Of a DNA stretch of 64,000 bases, positions 12,259 to 24,310 are shown piece after piece. The position numbers and the translations under genes were made by a program. How positions within the stretch are numbered: the stretch's first letter is position 1; every line of letters starts with the position of its first letter. Below the pieces are notes generated by a model. The model saw nothing but the letters and a program-made list of their open reading frames with translations, was not told the origin of the DNA and did no database searches. The stretch is from Rhyacophila brunnea (Eukaryota > Arthropoda > Insecta > Trichoptera > Rhyacophilidae): contig JAGYXB010001076.1 of assembly GCA_022495005.1 (NCBI GenBank), forward strand, positions 124,001-188,000. The letters are read 5' to 3'.

Positions 12259-12462
12259 ATCAGTAATGATTTCAGGCATTGGGGGTGGGGAGTCCGTCAG
12301 GGTGATGATGACAGGCATTGGGGGTGGGGAGTCCGTCAGGGTCATGATGACAGTCATTGGGGGTGGGGAGTCCGTCAGGGTAATGATGACAGGCATTGGG
12401 GGTGGGGAGTCCGTCAGGGTGATGATGCTGGCGGTCTCCATGTCACTCATCATCAACGTCGT
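12259..12462 (-). CDS. alpha-kleisin exon b, unit 1 copy, four 13-residue repeats
   Basis: A 204-base exon, phase 0 on both sides (TTTCAG ... GTAAGC). After MSDMETAS it consists of four tandem 39-base repeats coding ITLTDSPPPMPVI with minor changes (one copy has MTV), then a final ITD. The TDSPPP core makes a regular array of Ser/Thr-Pro sites, a plausible but unproven substrate for proline-directed kinases. Copy number varies between units (4, 4, 1). Confidence 0.7.
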
Positions 12463-13273
12463 CTGAAAATAAGAAAAAAAAATCAGTTAAATATTCAAGA
12501 CGACAAACATAAATGATGAAGACAACTTTTTTTGTTTGGCAGAACCCTTGGAACATTTTCTAGAATCTCGAGGAACCCCTACTTGGCAGCAGTAGACAAT
12601 GAGTGACATACCCCTTACTATTTTTAGTCTATAAATGTAAATGTATCAGCGCTGCAGGCAAACATTTTTTTGGGATGCTATTGGGCCGGATAGTAAACAT
12701 ACACCTAACAATAAATCATTACTGGTGAGTAATTTTATTATAACGTCATCATGCAAAATTGCTTTGACGAAAATAAAATGAAAAGTGCTCGTGGATTCCT
12801 CAATGTTAACTTTAAATTTAAAAAAAGGCTACGTAAAGGCTGTTGGATTCATATCCCAATTTCAATTACGACGACGTAACTGCCAGGACAGTGATAATAA
12901 TAGCAGCATAAAAAATTCAGTCAGAAACAAAAAATGACACATGCATGTGCTAAACAGCTAGCCTACCTTGGCTTTTCAAGGGTTGGCACATGTTATGTTC
13001 TTAATTAATCAATACTTGTTTTTTAATTCATCGATAATGTTAATCTACCTAGATACATACCTACTTTTATCTTTGAAATAGTTAAAATGTAGGATTATAG
13101 ATCATTGCTTTCTAATCAATCAGTAATGTATATATACCTTAATTAGACGCTTATATTTTTTAATGGTAAATAATTAAATGTTGGTAATGTTTAAATAGGT
13201 ACTACTTTCAATTTGCAAAATTCCACATATGTAGTTAAAAATGTTTGTAAACATTTTTTTCTCTTCAATAATA

Positions 13274-13409
13274 GAGTTATTTATGTTGACCGCTGTTTTG
13301 GGCCATAAACCTGTTATCAGAACGACACTGAGATTACTAACTAAAGTGATCTTAGTGTCTTTCTGAATATGGGTTCTTGGCCCGTAACAGCTTTCAATAT
13401 AAATAACTC
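13274..13409. mobile_element. foldback MITE (136 bp), unit 1 copy
   Basis: Begins GAGTTATTTAT and ends ATAAATAACTC. The two halves are complementary along nearly the whole length, so it is a hairpin MITE-like sequence. It was present before the tandem duplication, since the same element is at 24175-24310 and 31218-31353. A diverged relative of its right half plus flank lies near 57041-57160, suggesting a longer parent family. Confidence 0.75.
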
Positions 13410-14364
13410 AATTATCATAGGATTAACAGAAAATTTTGTTTTAAAACCATTATAATTAAAATCTACCACGTAAATGCCAGTTCAATTAATAAAAAATTTT
13501 CATCAAATAATATTGTTTAATTAATCAGTTATGTATGTATTTAAGTACGTAATTTCAATATTTTAATAAGACTTTATTATTCAGCATTATTTCTTTCACA
13601 AATACCATGTCAGTGACCTTACCACTTTGTTTGTGTCATGTTCAAACTGTGTATTTTCAATATAACCATCCCGTTTTTATGCAACAAAAAAATCATAATT
13701 GTTAGGGAAACACGAGTACATTTTTTGTGAACAATTTTTATTGATATATTATATACTTACTTACAAATAACTTCAATTTTAAATTATTTTTTAGTAAGAA
13801 ATTCAATTACTTATTGATTTTTGCTTAAGGGCGGACGTGCTCAGCGTGGGTCAAAATGGAGCTTTTATTCTATTTTCAAAGCATGATCCTGGACATTCCT
13901 TAAATGTTGTAGACAATCTATTTATATAATTTTGAAGCCTTATTATCCTTTATATTTATTTTAAACATTTGATGACTGCATAAAGTATTTTTATTACATA
14001 AAATAGTATTCTTATAAACCTCTCGCTCTAATGTTTTAGAATATTTCATATTTCAGTACATAACTGTGCAGTGAGTGGTGTTAAAATTTTTTACGTTTAT
14101 TAATTTTTAAACGCATTTATAAAACCATCAGTATAATTTATATCGACATTATTATAGTGAAATATTTACGATACAAAATTATATTGATAATCTCTGTGAT
14201 ACCAAACACGGTTACGTACATGTTCAAACACGCGCGTTAACATGTTCTTACTCCCTACTTCAGTTTTAGTTTGTCGATTTTGGAACATTAATGTATAGAA
14301 TATTAATAATTGATTCCTTAATTAGTGTATTGGCCTAACGGTATGTAATGTATTGGAATAACTA

Positions 14365-14604
14365 TTATAAATTGTTTTTTTTTATAATTCTATTTGCTTT
14401 TCTATTGATAGCATCTGATATATTATATTGAGCATTTCTTATATCCATCCACCGTGTTCGTCTAGGATCAACGGGTTCAGGCCATACACAATTATTCATA
14501 TAAAATCTTGTCAGCTGTGATTCCATTTTATGTATCCGAAAGCCGTCATCTTTAAAAATGTACCGCTCATGATTTGCCCATGAATAATACAAAGCCACCC
14601 TCAA
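14365..14604 (-). CDS. unidentified ORF in the unit 1 intron
   Basis: An open frame of about 80 codons, with a few more in-frame codons upstream. It is rich in aromatic and charged residues, for example YYSWANHERYIF and NNCVWPEPVDPRRTRW. Composition looks more protein-like than the other small frames of the intron. Unit 2 keeps it with one substitution (25267-25506). In unit 3 the same frame has a stop where the others read IFKDD. I recognise no domain. It may be a remnant of a mobile element rather than a kleisin exon. Confidence 0.25.
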   Translation of the reverse strand: MRVALYYSWANHERYIFKDDGFRIHKMESQLTRFYMNNCVWPEPVDPRRTRWMDIRNAQYNISDAINRKANRIIKKNNL

Positions 14605-16179
14605 AGAATACAGTTCAGTATGAATTATCTTTTAGATTAACGTGCACAAAAATCAAATAATATTATTTTTGATTTAAAGCAACTTATAAAATATGCGGCA
14701 ACCCTGTGACTTATGTATTGTGTGGCTTGTTGAACAATATCTAGTTACTAAATAATATTATGCGAGTCAAATAATGTTCTGAGAGAAACGAAATTTTGTA
14801 AAAAAATACACGAGCTCACCAACTATATCGGTCAATCCATCAGATTGTCTTTTTTGTTAATTATGCAAAATAATTATATTTCTCAAACGTCTGAAAATAG
14901 GATAACATACATGAAACGTACTACGTGTTTTGGTAATATAGCGTCACTAATTCATTAATGAGTATTATTATTTATAGTATTAAATGAATGTTGTATTATA
15001 ATAAAAACTTATTTTTATTGAGCAGTATAATATATTATTTTGCGAGAAAAAATCATCCAAAATTGGCTAATCAAACTAAAAATATGGCTTTAAAATCTTT
15101 ATTTTTCTGATATTAAAAAAAATACGTGGGTTAATCAATGAAATGTTATTCTACCATACAATCTATACCTCCAAAACTATTATTAAGTTCTACAGCCATT
15201 GTGGGGTGAGAGTCATTTTGGCCAATTTCAAAAACAGGACCGACTATTTGTCATTTATTTTTGAAAGTAAACGCGATTCGTAAAATTTAAACGACACTAA
15301 TAGTTGCATTAGAATACTACTTATCAGATTTCAAATAAATAAAGAGTTAATAATTGTCTATCAATTCGTTTTAACCATGCTTGGTATTTCCACATTTCCG
15401 AGAAGACAGGAAAGAACGGGTCCAATGGCCCTAAACCTTATTTTACTCTATTATCAAATTGGCTTCACAGCAAAACTAACCTAAGGCTATTGTAACCGCC
15501 AACATCCTGTCTGAAATCGAAAATTTACTTAGGCTTCTGCACCATTTATCTGCTATGAACTTTACAATCCATGTAGGTAGTACGGTTGGATCCGCATTAA
15601 AATGAATGTTTCTTCAAGCAATGTATATAATAAAAAAAATGTCTTACTAAAACCATTTCGAATTATTATTTATTACCATTGTAAAGACTAAATAATGAGT
15701 AAAATTGGATAATGAATCATTAATAAAAACAAGGTCTCATTTATAGAATCATGAATTTAACTTTGAAGTTGATTCATTCAACTTGTTTACCAGAAACCTA
15801 ACCCAACTGCGTACGCTGCAAACATACCCACTGTGTGTATAGCATGCATAAGTTGGGATTAAATCTAGCTAGGTTGCATATCTAACTGCAGAGAAATCCA
15901 AATCTGCAGGAGACTCTCTGCCATCCATCGAGCTGATAGAATCGCCGGCGATTTGATGTTTACCGGGTGTGTGTGTTGATAACTTCTGTTTGAATATCTC
16001 TATACTTTCCGTCTTGTGTTCTTCATCAAAATTATATCAAAAGTTAAAATGAAGAACAATCCACTGTGAGACCTGAAGTAGGTATCAACCTACTTATATC
16101 TAGATATTTTATTGATCACTACTCGACAACGCAAATTGAATACCTATGCTAAAAAAATATATTAAATTTTTAGTCTTAC

Positions 16180-16234
16180 CATCTGTTCGTCTGCTTCAAC
16201 GGACGGTACTTCGAGACGTTGTTTCTTAGTGGTC
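16180..16234 (-). CDS. alpha-kleisin exon a, unit 1 copy
   Basis: A 55-base exon (TTTCAG ... GTAAGA) that takes one base to finish a codon and leaves in phase 0. It codes TTKKQRLEVPSVEADEQM. It joins exon b in frame. Its phase-2 entry cannot be fed by exon c of the neighbouring unit, which leaves phase 1. Confidence 0.6.
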
Positions 16235-17774
16235 CTGAAACATTTTACACATTGTTGTAGTCTAGGTACGTTTCTTTTCAATATCAATAAAGGTATAACT
16301 ACCAGTGGTGAAAACTCCATAGGCACTAAATAATTAGGTAGGTGTTTAAAAAAAACATACATGAGATTACGCTAGTGTGAATTGATTTATTATTCCCTCT
16401 GTTTGATGTTGAAAACCTTCTAAAACGCTTAATAAAGCTTAAATGTATGAAGTTGAAGCAAAAAAAGGACCACTTAATTAGCTGCAGGTGACTGCATTGC
16501 GAGCTCATTTGAAGAGAATTTCACACTTGTACTGTGAAATTTATTTGCCAATTTGCAGAGCTTGTAAAGAGACAATCCGTCACGATAAGTGTAGATCAGG
16601 GAACTCAGAAATAATGGGAACTGAAATACACAACGGGTAAGGCGATAGCAGTTAACCGACTCGAGTAAGGAAGAATCCGGGTTAAACTTACACACGTGTT
16701 AAGAACACGTTTTACGTCGAATACTAAAACTGCTCTCGGTTTATGCATTTACGCTCATTTAATGTTGGTGTATTACACACACTATTGCACGTGCATAATG
16801 TGTGCTTAATTTTCGTAGGATACTCACACATTCGAAAGCCTGCTTCACCATGCGGCGTATTGAATATTGCCCATCGGTATTCTATTTATTATCCGTTCTG
16901 TGGTGTAGATAGATAAGCAAGACCGTTTATAACTGCGTTATTCAAGCGTTTACTAAATAATTTCAAATGTCAAACAGAAATAACGTATCAGGCTCCTTTT
17001 ATTTACAGTCCAATACGGTGCAATGCACATTCACATTCGACTCGACGCTATTGTCCCAACTCAGAAATGTCAACGAAGCACACAAACGAGACTTAATCCA
17101 CAGTATCGAAACGTCAAACTCAACGAAACAATGGCACTTAATAATAATATTAGAAATATAGAGTATATTTTTCAATTAGACAGTGTTTTAATTATTGGAA
17201 GGATATTTCTTAACCTGAAATGTCATTTAATTATGATTTAAATCCCTATGGATACTGTATGTGGCCACAGTGACTTTTTGAACTTTTTGATAGTATAGCG
17301 ACTTACATGCTGAGAACAAATGATTTTTCCAAACAACAGCGTTGCATCTCAACATTAAGTCATATATCATGTTTTGTGAATGTCAACAAATTACATTGAC
17401 CAAATCAACGTGCAGTCATGGTGAACTGAGCGATTAGCTCCGCACTTTGAGAAATAAGAAAACATCCTTCAGTTTATTCTGAAGTTAAGCCGAATATGAA
17501 AGAAAAAAATATTAAAATCACTGTCTAAGTGTGTATTGTTATTCTTTTCATTTCTATAAATTTTTGTGTTATTAGTTATATATTATTTAGGACTACGAAA
17601 ATAATTACTTTTTTGGCTTAATTGTCACTGAGTCAAACTGAGATACGTCAGCTGAAAAAAAAAATCATACATTAGTAATCCAATTAGTACTAGCATGGTT
17701 ATGCGTAAGCATCGCATGCATGCCTGCGTGTGTGTGTATTATGGCATATAAAAGGTATAGAATGGGTATAGAAT
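16235..17774. other. unit 1, region upstream of exon a1
   Basis: Intronic DNA conserved in all three units. A candidate 37-base exon copy lies at 16584-16620. Small plus-strand frames near 16967-17241 are shared by all units only because the DNA is duplicated. No gene is supported. Confidence 0.5.
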
Positions 17775-17778
17775 ATAT

Positions 17779-20179
17779 CGACCCTTAATCGGCAGAACAA
17801 CGTAAGCGACACTTTTTGGTAAATTGCGTTTTAAATGGAGAACTGTTCAATATCACCTAGCGCATAAGTGACAAAAATATTAGAGCCCGATCTCAATCGC
17901 GTGATATTTTTTTTGGGTCTGTGCCTTTTAGCGTTTGAACTTGTATCGCATTATAAAGTAGAGCAAAACAACGTAACCGACGTTATTTGATAGTGTAAGC
18001 TACGGTACGGTTTATTCGGTGGTCCGTCTGGTAGTGAGTTGTGCGAAAACCGATTTGGGAGCAAAGCTCGCGCCGTCCAGTAAAACTGGCTGAGATAAAA
18101 TAAACCTGGTAATAGAGTTTATTAAACAATAATTACCCGCCGTTACATCTCACTACTGTCGGAATAATCTACGAAGAATAGTATCTTCCTATAGATTTTT
18201 GAAATGTTAAAAATGTATACTGAAAATTTGGATTCTTTGAATGAATCCACTAATGTCGTGATTCGGAATGTTTTCAGAAACGTATTTAATAGACAGTAAG
18301 TTCAACTTGGGTTTTCATCTACCAAAAAAGATAATAGTGTTCTTTTTGCGAGAAAGTAACAAATATGTCTGGTGACGAGAGACTTCGGCTAATTGAAACG
18401 GATACTTACAAATGTCCCCTTACCGTAAAGGATAAATGCAAGGAGATGTTCTTTAATGATCTGGCCAAAAGTAAAAATCACAATGACATTTTGTGCGCAA
18501 GTTTTGACCTCGAGAAGGTGCTAAACACTCCCTAGTCGAAATACGCATACTATAATGAAAGTATCTACGAAAGTGGAACAAATAATGGATACTGCTTTTT
18601 ATGGAGTGAAACTGATGGTAAACGTGGCAGTAATGAGATCTCGGTAATCATGCACAAATCTTTGGACAGGACTGACAAAGCGGGAAAAAATCAAGGAATT
18701 ATTATACTGTGATTGGTCAGAATAAGAACCGGGCAACACTGGGTATGCTATCTTATTTTATGAAAAATTCAACTTTCATAGAATTGATAGAAATACATTT
18801 TCTATTACCAGTGGGTCTATTCTGTATTTATCGACCGCTAAAGTGATAAAGTGATAAATATTATCAAACTTAGAGTAGGTTTGTATTATAGAATTAGCAC
18901 TTATTGTAACAATTACAATACGTTGATTATAATTGTTGCAATAAGTACTAACACTTTTATATAAACCTACCCTAAGTTTGATAATATCTATCACTTTAGC
19001 GGTCGATAAGTATAGAATAGACCCACTGGTCGTACTACGATGCCGGTCGATTCCATTCATGCGACAATTGAGTCATTTATATAGTAGTTTGGGCACTATC
19101 AAAATGACCCACCATCATTTCCAACGCTAGGTCATCATGTCATATGCAGAATTCCGTGACTGGAAATCTTTCGCTGCTACTTGCATTCCTTCAAAGTTCA
19201 AGATTAAATTTGGTGAATTATGAAAGGCATAATTTAAAAAACTTACCAAATATTGTACCTACTCTGGTGACAGTAGGACTAAACTGTTAGACCTAGAAAA
19301 TGTCATCAGATCCCGATCAAGTGCTGTGATGCTTTAAGCGCAGCCACCCTTGCTGTATAGTGCTAAATCACCAATATCGGAAATCCAGTATAACGAGTAA
19401 CAGTATAAAAGTCTCTGTGTTAAATGTAATATCTCTCAGAGATGACGGATGAGTTTATGAAACTGCCACATGGATTATCAGTGGAAGATACTTTACCGGA
19501 ATCCGATCAGGAAGATGTGAATGAGGATAATACAGCGATTACTGCTTAAAAATGTGGGACAATAATTTTTTTGTAAAACTGAATAGTTCATTACAATTTT
19601 ATTTTATCATAATTAGTAGGTCCCCATATTTAATTATGTACGAGTAGATACGTACCTATTTCATTTTGAAAAATAACAATACCTGATAATATTAATAATA
19701 TAAGCGAAACCTTAAAAATACCAATCATTTATTTTTATTTTACCTATATGTGAATAAGTATCTACAAGCAAAAATAATAATTTAAAAAGTCAAAATATTT
19801 TAAATTTATTTAACAACGTCCCCTTTCGTAAAATAAATGGGTGATTATGTTATTTATTTTAATACTTAATTAGTAATGCCCTGTGATGATAATTAGCATG
19901 AAATTTATAAATAAAAACGACTACGCCAAATAGCGTAAGCGACATGCCTGGAAAAAATATCGTGTCATAGACATAAGCAAAACAGCGTTACCGCCACTAT
20001 CTCGAAAACTAAAAGCACTAATGCAATTGTTTTATAATTTCCGTATAGGCAGTAACCAATTATTATTAACCACATTAACAGAATTCATTTTTGGAACTAA
20101 TTACGGAAATAATTTAAAAAAACCTTCTCCTGTAAAATTTATGAATTGTCGCTTACGTTGTTCTGCCGATTAAGGGTCG
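17779..20179 (+). mobile_element. 2.4-kb DNA transposon with 33-bp inverted termini, unit 1 only
   Basis: Perfect 33-bp terminal inverted repeats starting CGACCCTTAATCGGCAGAAC, flanked by ATAT at 17775-17778 and 20180-20183. Units 2 and 3 show the uninterrupted ATAT, so this is a true insertion with a 4-bp target duplication. Variants of the terminal motif AACGTAAGCGAC recur near both ends (about 17967, 19929, 19979), like subterminal transposase-binding sites. Inside, a decayed transposase starts MSGDERLRLIETDTY at 18365, hits a TAG near 18533, and continues in frame with NGYCFLWSETDGKRGSNEI. The 4-bp duplication and protein style suggest a Sola-like element, but I cannot confirm the superfamily. 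Confidence 0.85.
18808..19029. mobile_element. foldback MITE nested in the 2.4-kb transposon
   Basis: Starts CCAGTGGGTCTATTCT and ends with its complement AGAATAGACCCACTGG. The arms of about 100 bases are imperfectly complementary around a short centre. It interrupts the transposon's decayed interior. I see no clear target duplication. Confidence 0.7.
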
Positions 20180-20875
20180 ATATAATGTTACTTTACGGCT
20201 CACTTGATATTCAAAAACATGTTATCAATAATGAAGAATGACTTTTCACATTTGTTAGTAGAGCTCATAACCTTGTGTCGGTCGTACAACAATATTATTA
20301 TGTAACAACACGTGTGAATTCCCGTTTCTTCTTTCATCACATTTTTCCCAGATTCTTTTCAACGATTAAAATCAAAAATGTGAATGTGTTGTATGCTGCA
20401 GTGTAAGAGTGGAAGCTAGGGGATGTATCTTCCATACAGCGATCGTGACCACTTAATACATCAGAAATACTCAGTCATGATAATAGATGACACCGATGAC
20501 AGTACAGTACAAGGCCAGTTCAATGACCAATCAGAGCTCACTCATGGCCCAGCCAATCAACACTCGAGCTGCGAGACTATTTGTCACTGATTTCATGTCA
20601 TTATTTTCAAATTTCATGTCAATTCTACATGTTATTTTCAAAACAAAAACAATCGTGCAATATTATTCGAGTGGACTGACATTGATGTAAATAAAATAAA
20701 ATATAGTATAATATTATCTTATAGTGTCAGAATAATATTGATATTCGGTATTTTTAAACCGTACTGATAAAAAGGTTTTACAATTCGTACTGCTGATAAT
20801 AAAATAAATTAATGGGCAGTCTACTTTTATTATATTATGTTTATATACACTTGTACATATACACAGATAGAGTAG

Positions 20876-21217
20876 CAATTAGTTTAACACTTCAGCTCAG
20901 CAAAAGATACCAGATTCTGCTTTTGCAAGTTTATGCGCACACTCAAAACTCACCTGATGAAGAAGTAGATGAGGTATATGAAGAAATCAGTACGTTGAAA
21001 AATAAATGGAAATGTCACTTCACTATCATCATGGGCGACTTTAATGCACGAATCGGATCTCAACACCAGGATGATGTAGCGGTCGGGCACTTCGGACATG
21101 GCATCAGGGATGGCCGAGGAGACATGTTAGTGGAGTTTGCGGAAAACCACAATCTCTACATCATGAACTCATTCTTCAAAAAGAACCCTTCTCGAAAATG
21201 GACATGGCGAAGCCCAG
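20876..21217 (+). mobile_element. LINE endonuclease fragment ending at the unit 1/2 junction
   Basis: Frame coding LLQVYAHTQNSPDEEVDEVY and IIMGDFNARIG, the apurinic-like endonuclease domain of an RTE-like LINE. It stops abruptly after SRKWTWRSPA, where SINE-derived sequence begins. The intact continuation is seen only in unit 3. It is a passenger of the duplication, not an independent insertion. Confidence 0.85.
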
Positions 21218-21397
21218 CATGTTGTTTTTCGACGTGGCTAACATCCATTTCACGTAAATGCAAAAATCAATTATGATCGCCTATATTTACAATTAACGTC
21301 CACTTACTGACCTACAATAATTCATATCCAGTGTGCAAAGTGGAAAGGATCAATGGAACGCTAGGATACGAGAGACTGAGCATGACAGAGGGCATAC

Positions 21398-21650
21398 CTG
21401 CGCCTGCGATTGCACTGCGAGTCCTCTCGGTGGTGGTTTCCAGCATGTCATCGATGGGGTGGTCGGTGATGATTTCCAGCAGCTGGTCGGTGGGCCTATT
21501 AAGCATGTCATCGATGAGGTGTTCGGTGGGGCTATCAAGCAACGTGATGTTGAAAGTGCTGCCCTCCATCAGGGAGCGGGGATCGTCTCGCATCTCCTCC
21601 ACTGTAGCGTTCAATGCAAACGGTGGGTCGTTCTCATCGCCGAATCCATA
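21398..21650 (-). CDS. alpha-kleisin exon c, unit 2 copy, 36 bases longer
   Basis: Same splice sites and phases as exon c1, but with an in-frame gain of 12 codons (LLDSPTEHLIDDML-like). The gain resembles the neighbouring IIDHPIDDML segment and looks like a local duplication. The acceptor reads CTGTAG instead of CCGTAG. The frame stays open and phase 1 is preserved at the donor. Confidence 0.65.
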
Positions 21651-21805
21651 CTACAGCAAAAGAATATATGGAATAGTGAACGACTACTAAGATTAATGTT
21701 TAAATTAGCCACAACTTTGCATTTGCATTGTGGATTTATTCATAGCAAATTCGCATCTTCTGCATCTGTCACAATATTAGGTTCAGGCAGTTATTTCATT
21801 AGGTA

Positions 21806-23106
21806 CGAGGGTGGGTCAATAAGTCCTTAGAAAAGCCGACAGGTGGCGCGACTAGTACTGTAAGCGGTTTGTTTTCATGCAGCGGCACTACCGATTCAGT
21901 ATGCTGCGAAGTTTCAATCAGATTGGTCGGGTTGTTGTGTGTTTCTCGTACATTTAAAAAAAAATTTGCTTGTGGAAAATGGAAAAATGGAAAATGGAGA
22001 AAATTGAGTTTAGAGCTGTTATTAAACATTTTAATATAAAAGGGTTAACAGCAAAGGAAATAAAAAATTAGTTGGATTTAGTTCACGGCATATCTGCTCC
22101 TTCACTTGCAACTATTTATAACTGGTTAAATGAATTTAAACGTGGTCGTACATCAACAAAGGATGAACCACGCTCAGGACGTCCTGTAGAGGTGACTACA
22201 CCAGAAATGATCAATAAAATCCACGATATGGTGTTAAGTGACCGAAGATTAAAGTTGAGTGAGATAATTGAGGTTACAGGGATCTCAAAAGGTAGCGTCA
22301 TTTCTATTTTACATGACAAATTGGGCATGAAAAATATTTCTGCAAGATGGGTGCCGCGTTTGCTCACAGTCGACAATAAACGCAATAGGGTGGTGGCCTC
22401 TAAAGCCCTGTTGTCGCTCATGCAACGCAATCCGGATGAATTTTTTCGTCGCTTTGTGACTGTAGATGAAACATGGATACACCACTATACTCCCGAGACG
22501 AAAGAACAGTCAAAGCAGTGGATTGCGAAGGCAAACCATGACCAAAGAAGGCGAAAACCGTAAAATCAGCTGGTAAGGTTATGGCTACTGTATTTTGGGA
22601 TGCACGTGGAATTATTTTCGTTGACTATTTGGAAAAAGGAAAAACAATAACAGGGGATTATTATGCATCTTTATTGGACCAGCTAAAAAACAAAATTGAA
22701 GAAAAACGGCCTCATTTAAACAGGAAAAAAATCCTCTTTCATCAGGACAATGCCCGTGTTCACACATGTTTACGATCAATGGCTAAAATTGAAGAATTGA
22801 AGTTCGAATTGGTCGACCACCCACCGTATTCGCCAGATTTAGCCCCCAGTGACTTTTTCCTTTTCCCAAACTTAAAAAAATGGCTAAGTGGACAACGTTT
22901 TTTTTCAAATGAAGAAGTCATCGATCGGACAAATGCTTATTTTGAGGACCTTCCGAAAACTTATTTTTCTGACGGTTTAAAAAAAATTGAGAAACGTCTT
23001 ACCAAGTGTATTGAGCTCCAAGAAGATTATGTTGAGAAATAAAAAAAAATACAAAAATAAAAACTGTTTTAATGCTTTTTTCTAAGGAATTATTGACCCA
23101 CCCTCG
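21806..23106 (+). mobile_element. mariner transposon (1301 bp), unit 2 only
   Basis: Ends CGAGGGTGGGTCAATAAGTC and its complement, flanked by TA duplications at 21804-21805 and 23107-23108. The empty site GGTACCATT is kept in unit 1 (about 12206) and unit 3 (about 30266). The 1.3-kb length is normal for the family. Confidence 0.97.
21979..23042 (+). pseudogene. mariner transposase, broken (stop plus frameshift)
   Basis: DD34D-type mariner transposase. The N-terminal helix-turn-helix DNA-binding part is at about 22000-22360 (TIYNWLNEFKRGR, then GRPVEVTTPEM). Catalytic motifs in order are VDETWIHHY, FHQDNARVHT and YSPDLAPSDFF, with D-34-D spacing between the last two. Two lesions are visible: a TAG in the N-terminal region near 22068, and a net frameshift near 22530-22545 between WIAKANHD and the KVMATVFWDA block. 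The two open parts are 22072-22563 and 22581-23042. The element is therefore not autonomous as it stands, although its termini are well kept. Confidence 0.93.
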
Positions 23107-23159
23107 TACCATTAAATTTAATGGTTAGTATTGTGTTTAGAGTGCTGTGAAGAGCTTAC

Positions 23160-23363
23160 ATCAGTAATGATTTCAGGCATTGGGGGTGGGGAGTCCGTCA
23201 GGGTGATGATGACAGGCATTGGGGGTGGGGAGTCCGTCAGGGTGATGATGACAGGCATTGGGGGTGGGGAGTCCGTCAGGGTAATGATGACAGGCATTGG
23301 GGGTGGGGAGTCCGTCAGGGTGATGTTGCTGGCGGTCTCCATGTCACTCATCAACAACGTCGC
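23160..23363 (-). CDS. alpha-kleisin exon b, unit 2 copy, four repeats
   Basis: Same length and phases as exon b1 with four 39-base repeats, all coding the unmodified ITLTDSPPPMPVI type. The exon start codes ATLLMSD where unit 1 has TTLMMSD. Open throughout. Confidence 0.65.
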
Positions 23364-24174
23364 CTGAAAATAAGAAAAAAAAATCAGTTAAATATTCAAC
23401 ACAACAAACATAAATGATGAAGACAACTTTTTTTGTTTGGCAGAACCCTTGGAACATTTTCTAGAATCTCGAGGAACCCCTACTTGGCAGCAGTAGACAA
23501 TGAGTGACATACCCCTTACTATTTTTAGTCTATAAATGTAAATGTATCAGCCCTGCAGGCAAACATTTTTTTGGGATGCTATTGGGCAGGATAGTAAACA
23601 TACACCTAACAATAAATCATTACTGGTGAGTAATTTTATTATAATGTCATCATGCAAAATTGCTTCGACGAAAATAAAATGAAAAGTGCTCGTGGATTCC
23701 TCAATGTTAACTTTAAATTTAAAAAAAGGCTACGTAAAGGCTGTTGGATTCATATCCCAATTTCAATTACGACGACGTAACTGCCAGGACAGTGATAATA
23801 ATAGCAGCATAAAAAATTCAGTCAGAAACAAAAAATGACACATGCATGTGCTAAACAGCTAACCTACCTTGGCTTTTCAAGGGTTGGCACATGTTATGTT
23901 CTTAATTAATCAATATTTGTTTTTTAATTCATCGATAATGTTAATCTACCTAGATACATACCTACTTTTATCTTTGAAATAGTTAAAATGTAGGATTATA
24001 GATCATTGCTTTCTAATCAATCAGTAATGTATATATACCTTAATTAGACGCTTATATTTTTTAATGGTAAATAATTAAATGTTGGTAATGTTTAAATAGG
24101 TACTACTTTCAATTTGCAAAATTCCACATATGTAGTTAAAAATGTTTGTAAACATTTTTTTCTCTTCAATAATA

Positions 24175-24310
24175 GAGTTATTTATGTTGACCGCTGTTTT
24201 GGGCCATAAACCTGTTATCAGAACGACACTGAGATTACTAACTAAAGTGATCTTAGTGTCTTTCTGAATATGGGTTCTTGGCCCGTAACAGCTTTCAATA
24301 TAAATAACTC
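24175..24310. mobile_element. foldback MITE, unit 2 copy
   Basis: Duplicated copy of the hairpin element described at 13274-13409. Confidence 0.75.

Larger units (their letters stand above)
12463..16179. other. unit 1 intron between exons b1 and a1
   Basis: AT-rich intron holding the foldback element at 13274-13409 and an unidentified minus-strand reading frame at 14365-14604. Otherwise nothing recognised. The stretch 15150-16088 has no counterpart in unit 3. Confidence 0.6.
11656..21217 (-). repeat. tandem unit 1 of the kleisin cassette
   Basis: First of three tandem units, about 9.56 kb. It runs from the SINE tail to the LINE endonuclease fragment and carries exons c1, b1 and a1. Its extra length relative to unit 2 comes mainly from a 2.4-kb DNA transposon at 17779-20179. 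It is closer in sequence to unit 2 than to unit 3. Confidence 0.9.

Noticed and set aside
12259..12462. Short direct repeats resembling a CRISPR array
   Set aside because: The repeats are contiguous without unique spacers, lie in a spliced coding exon, and the DNA is eukaryotic.
11769..12466. Plus-strand frames with regular VMMTGIGGGESVR repeats (also at 23131-23367)
   Set aside because: They are the antisense reading of the 39-base repeat in kleisin exon b.
16967..17241. Small plus-strand frames identical in all three units, looking conserved
   Set aside because: Their identity is explained by recent duplication. They have no recognisable content or splice context.
20487..20690. Plus-strand frame repeated at 28986 and 35391
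   Set aside because: Same reason: tandem duplication, no domain, no promoter evidence.
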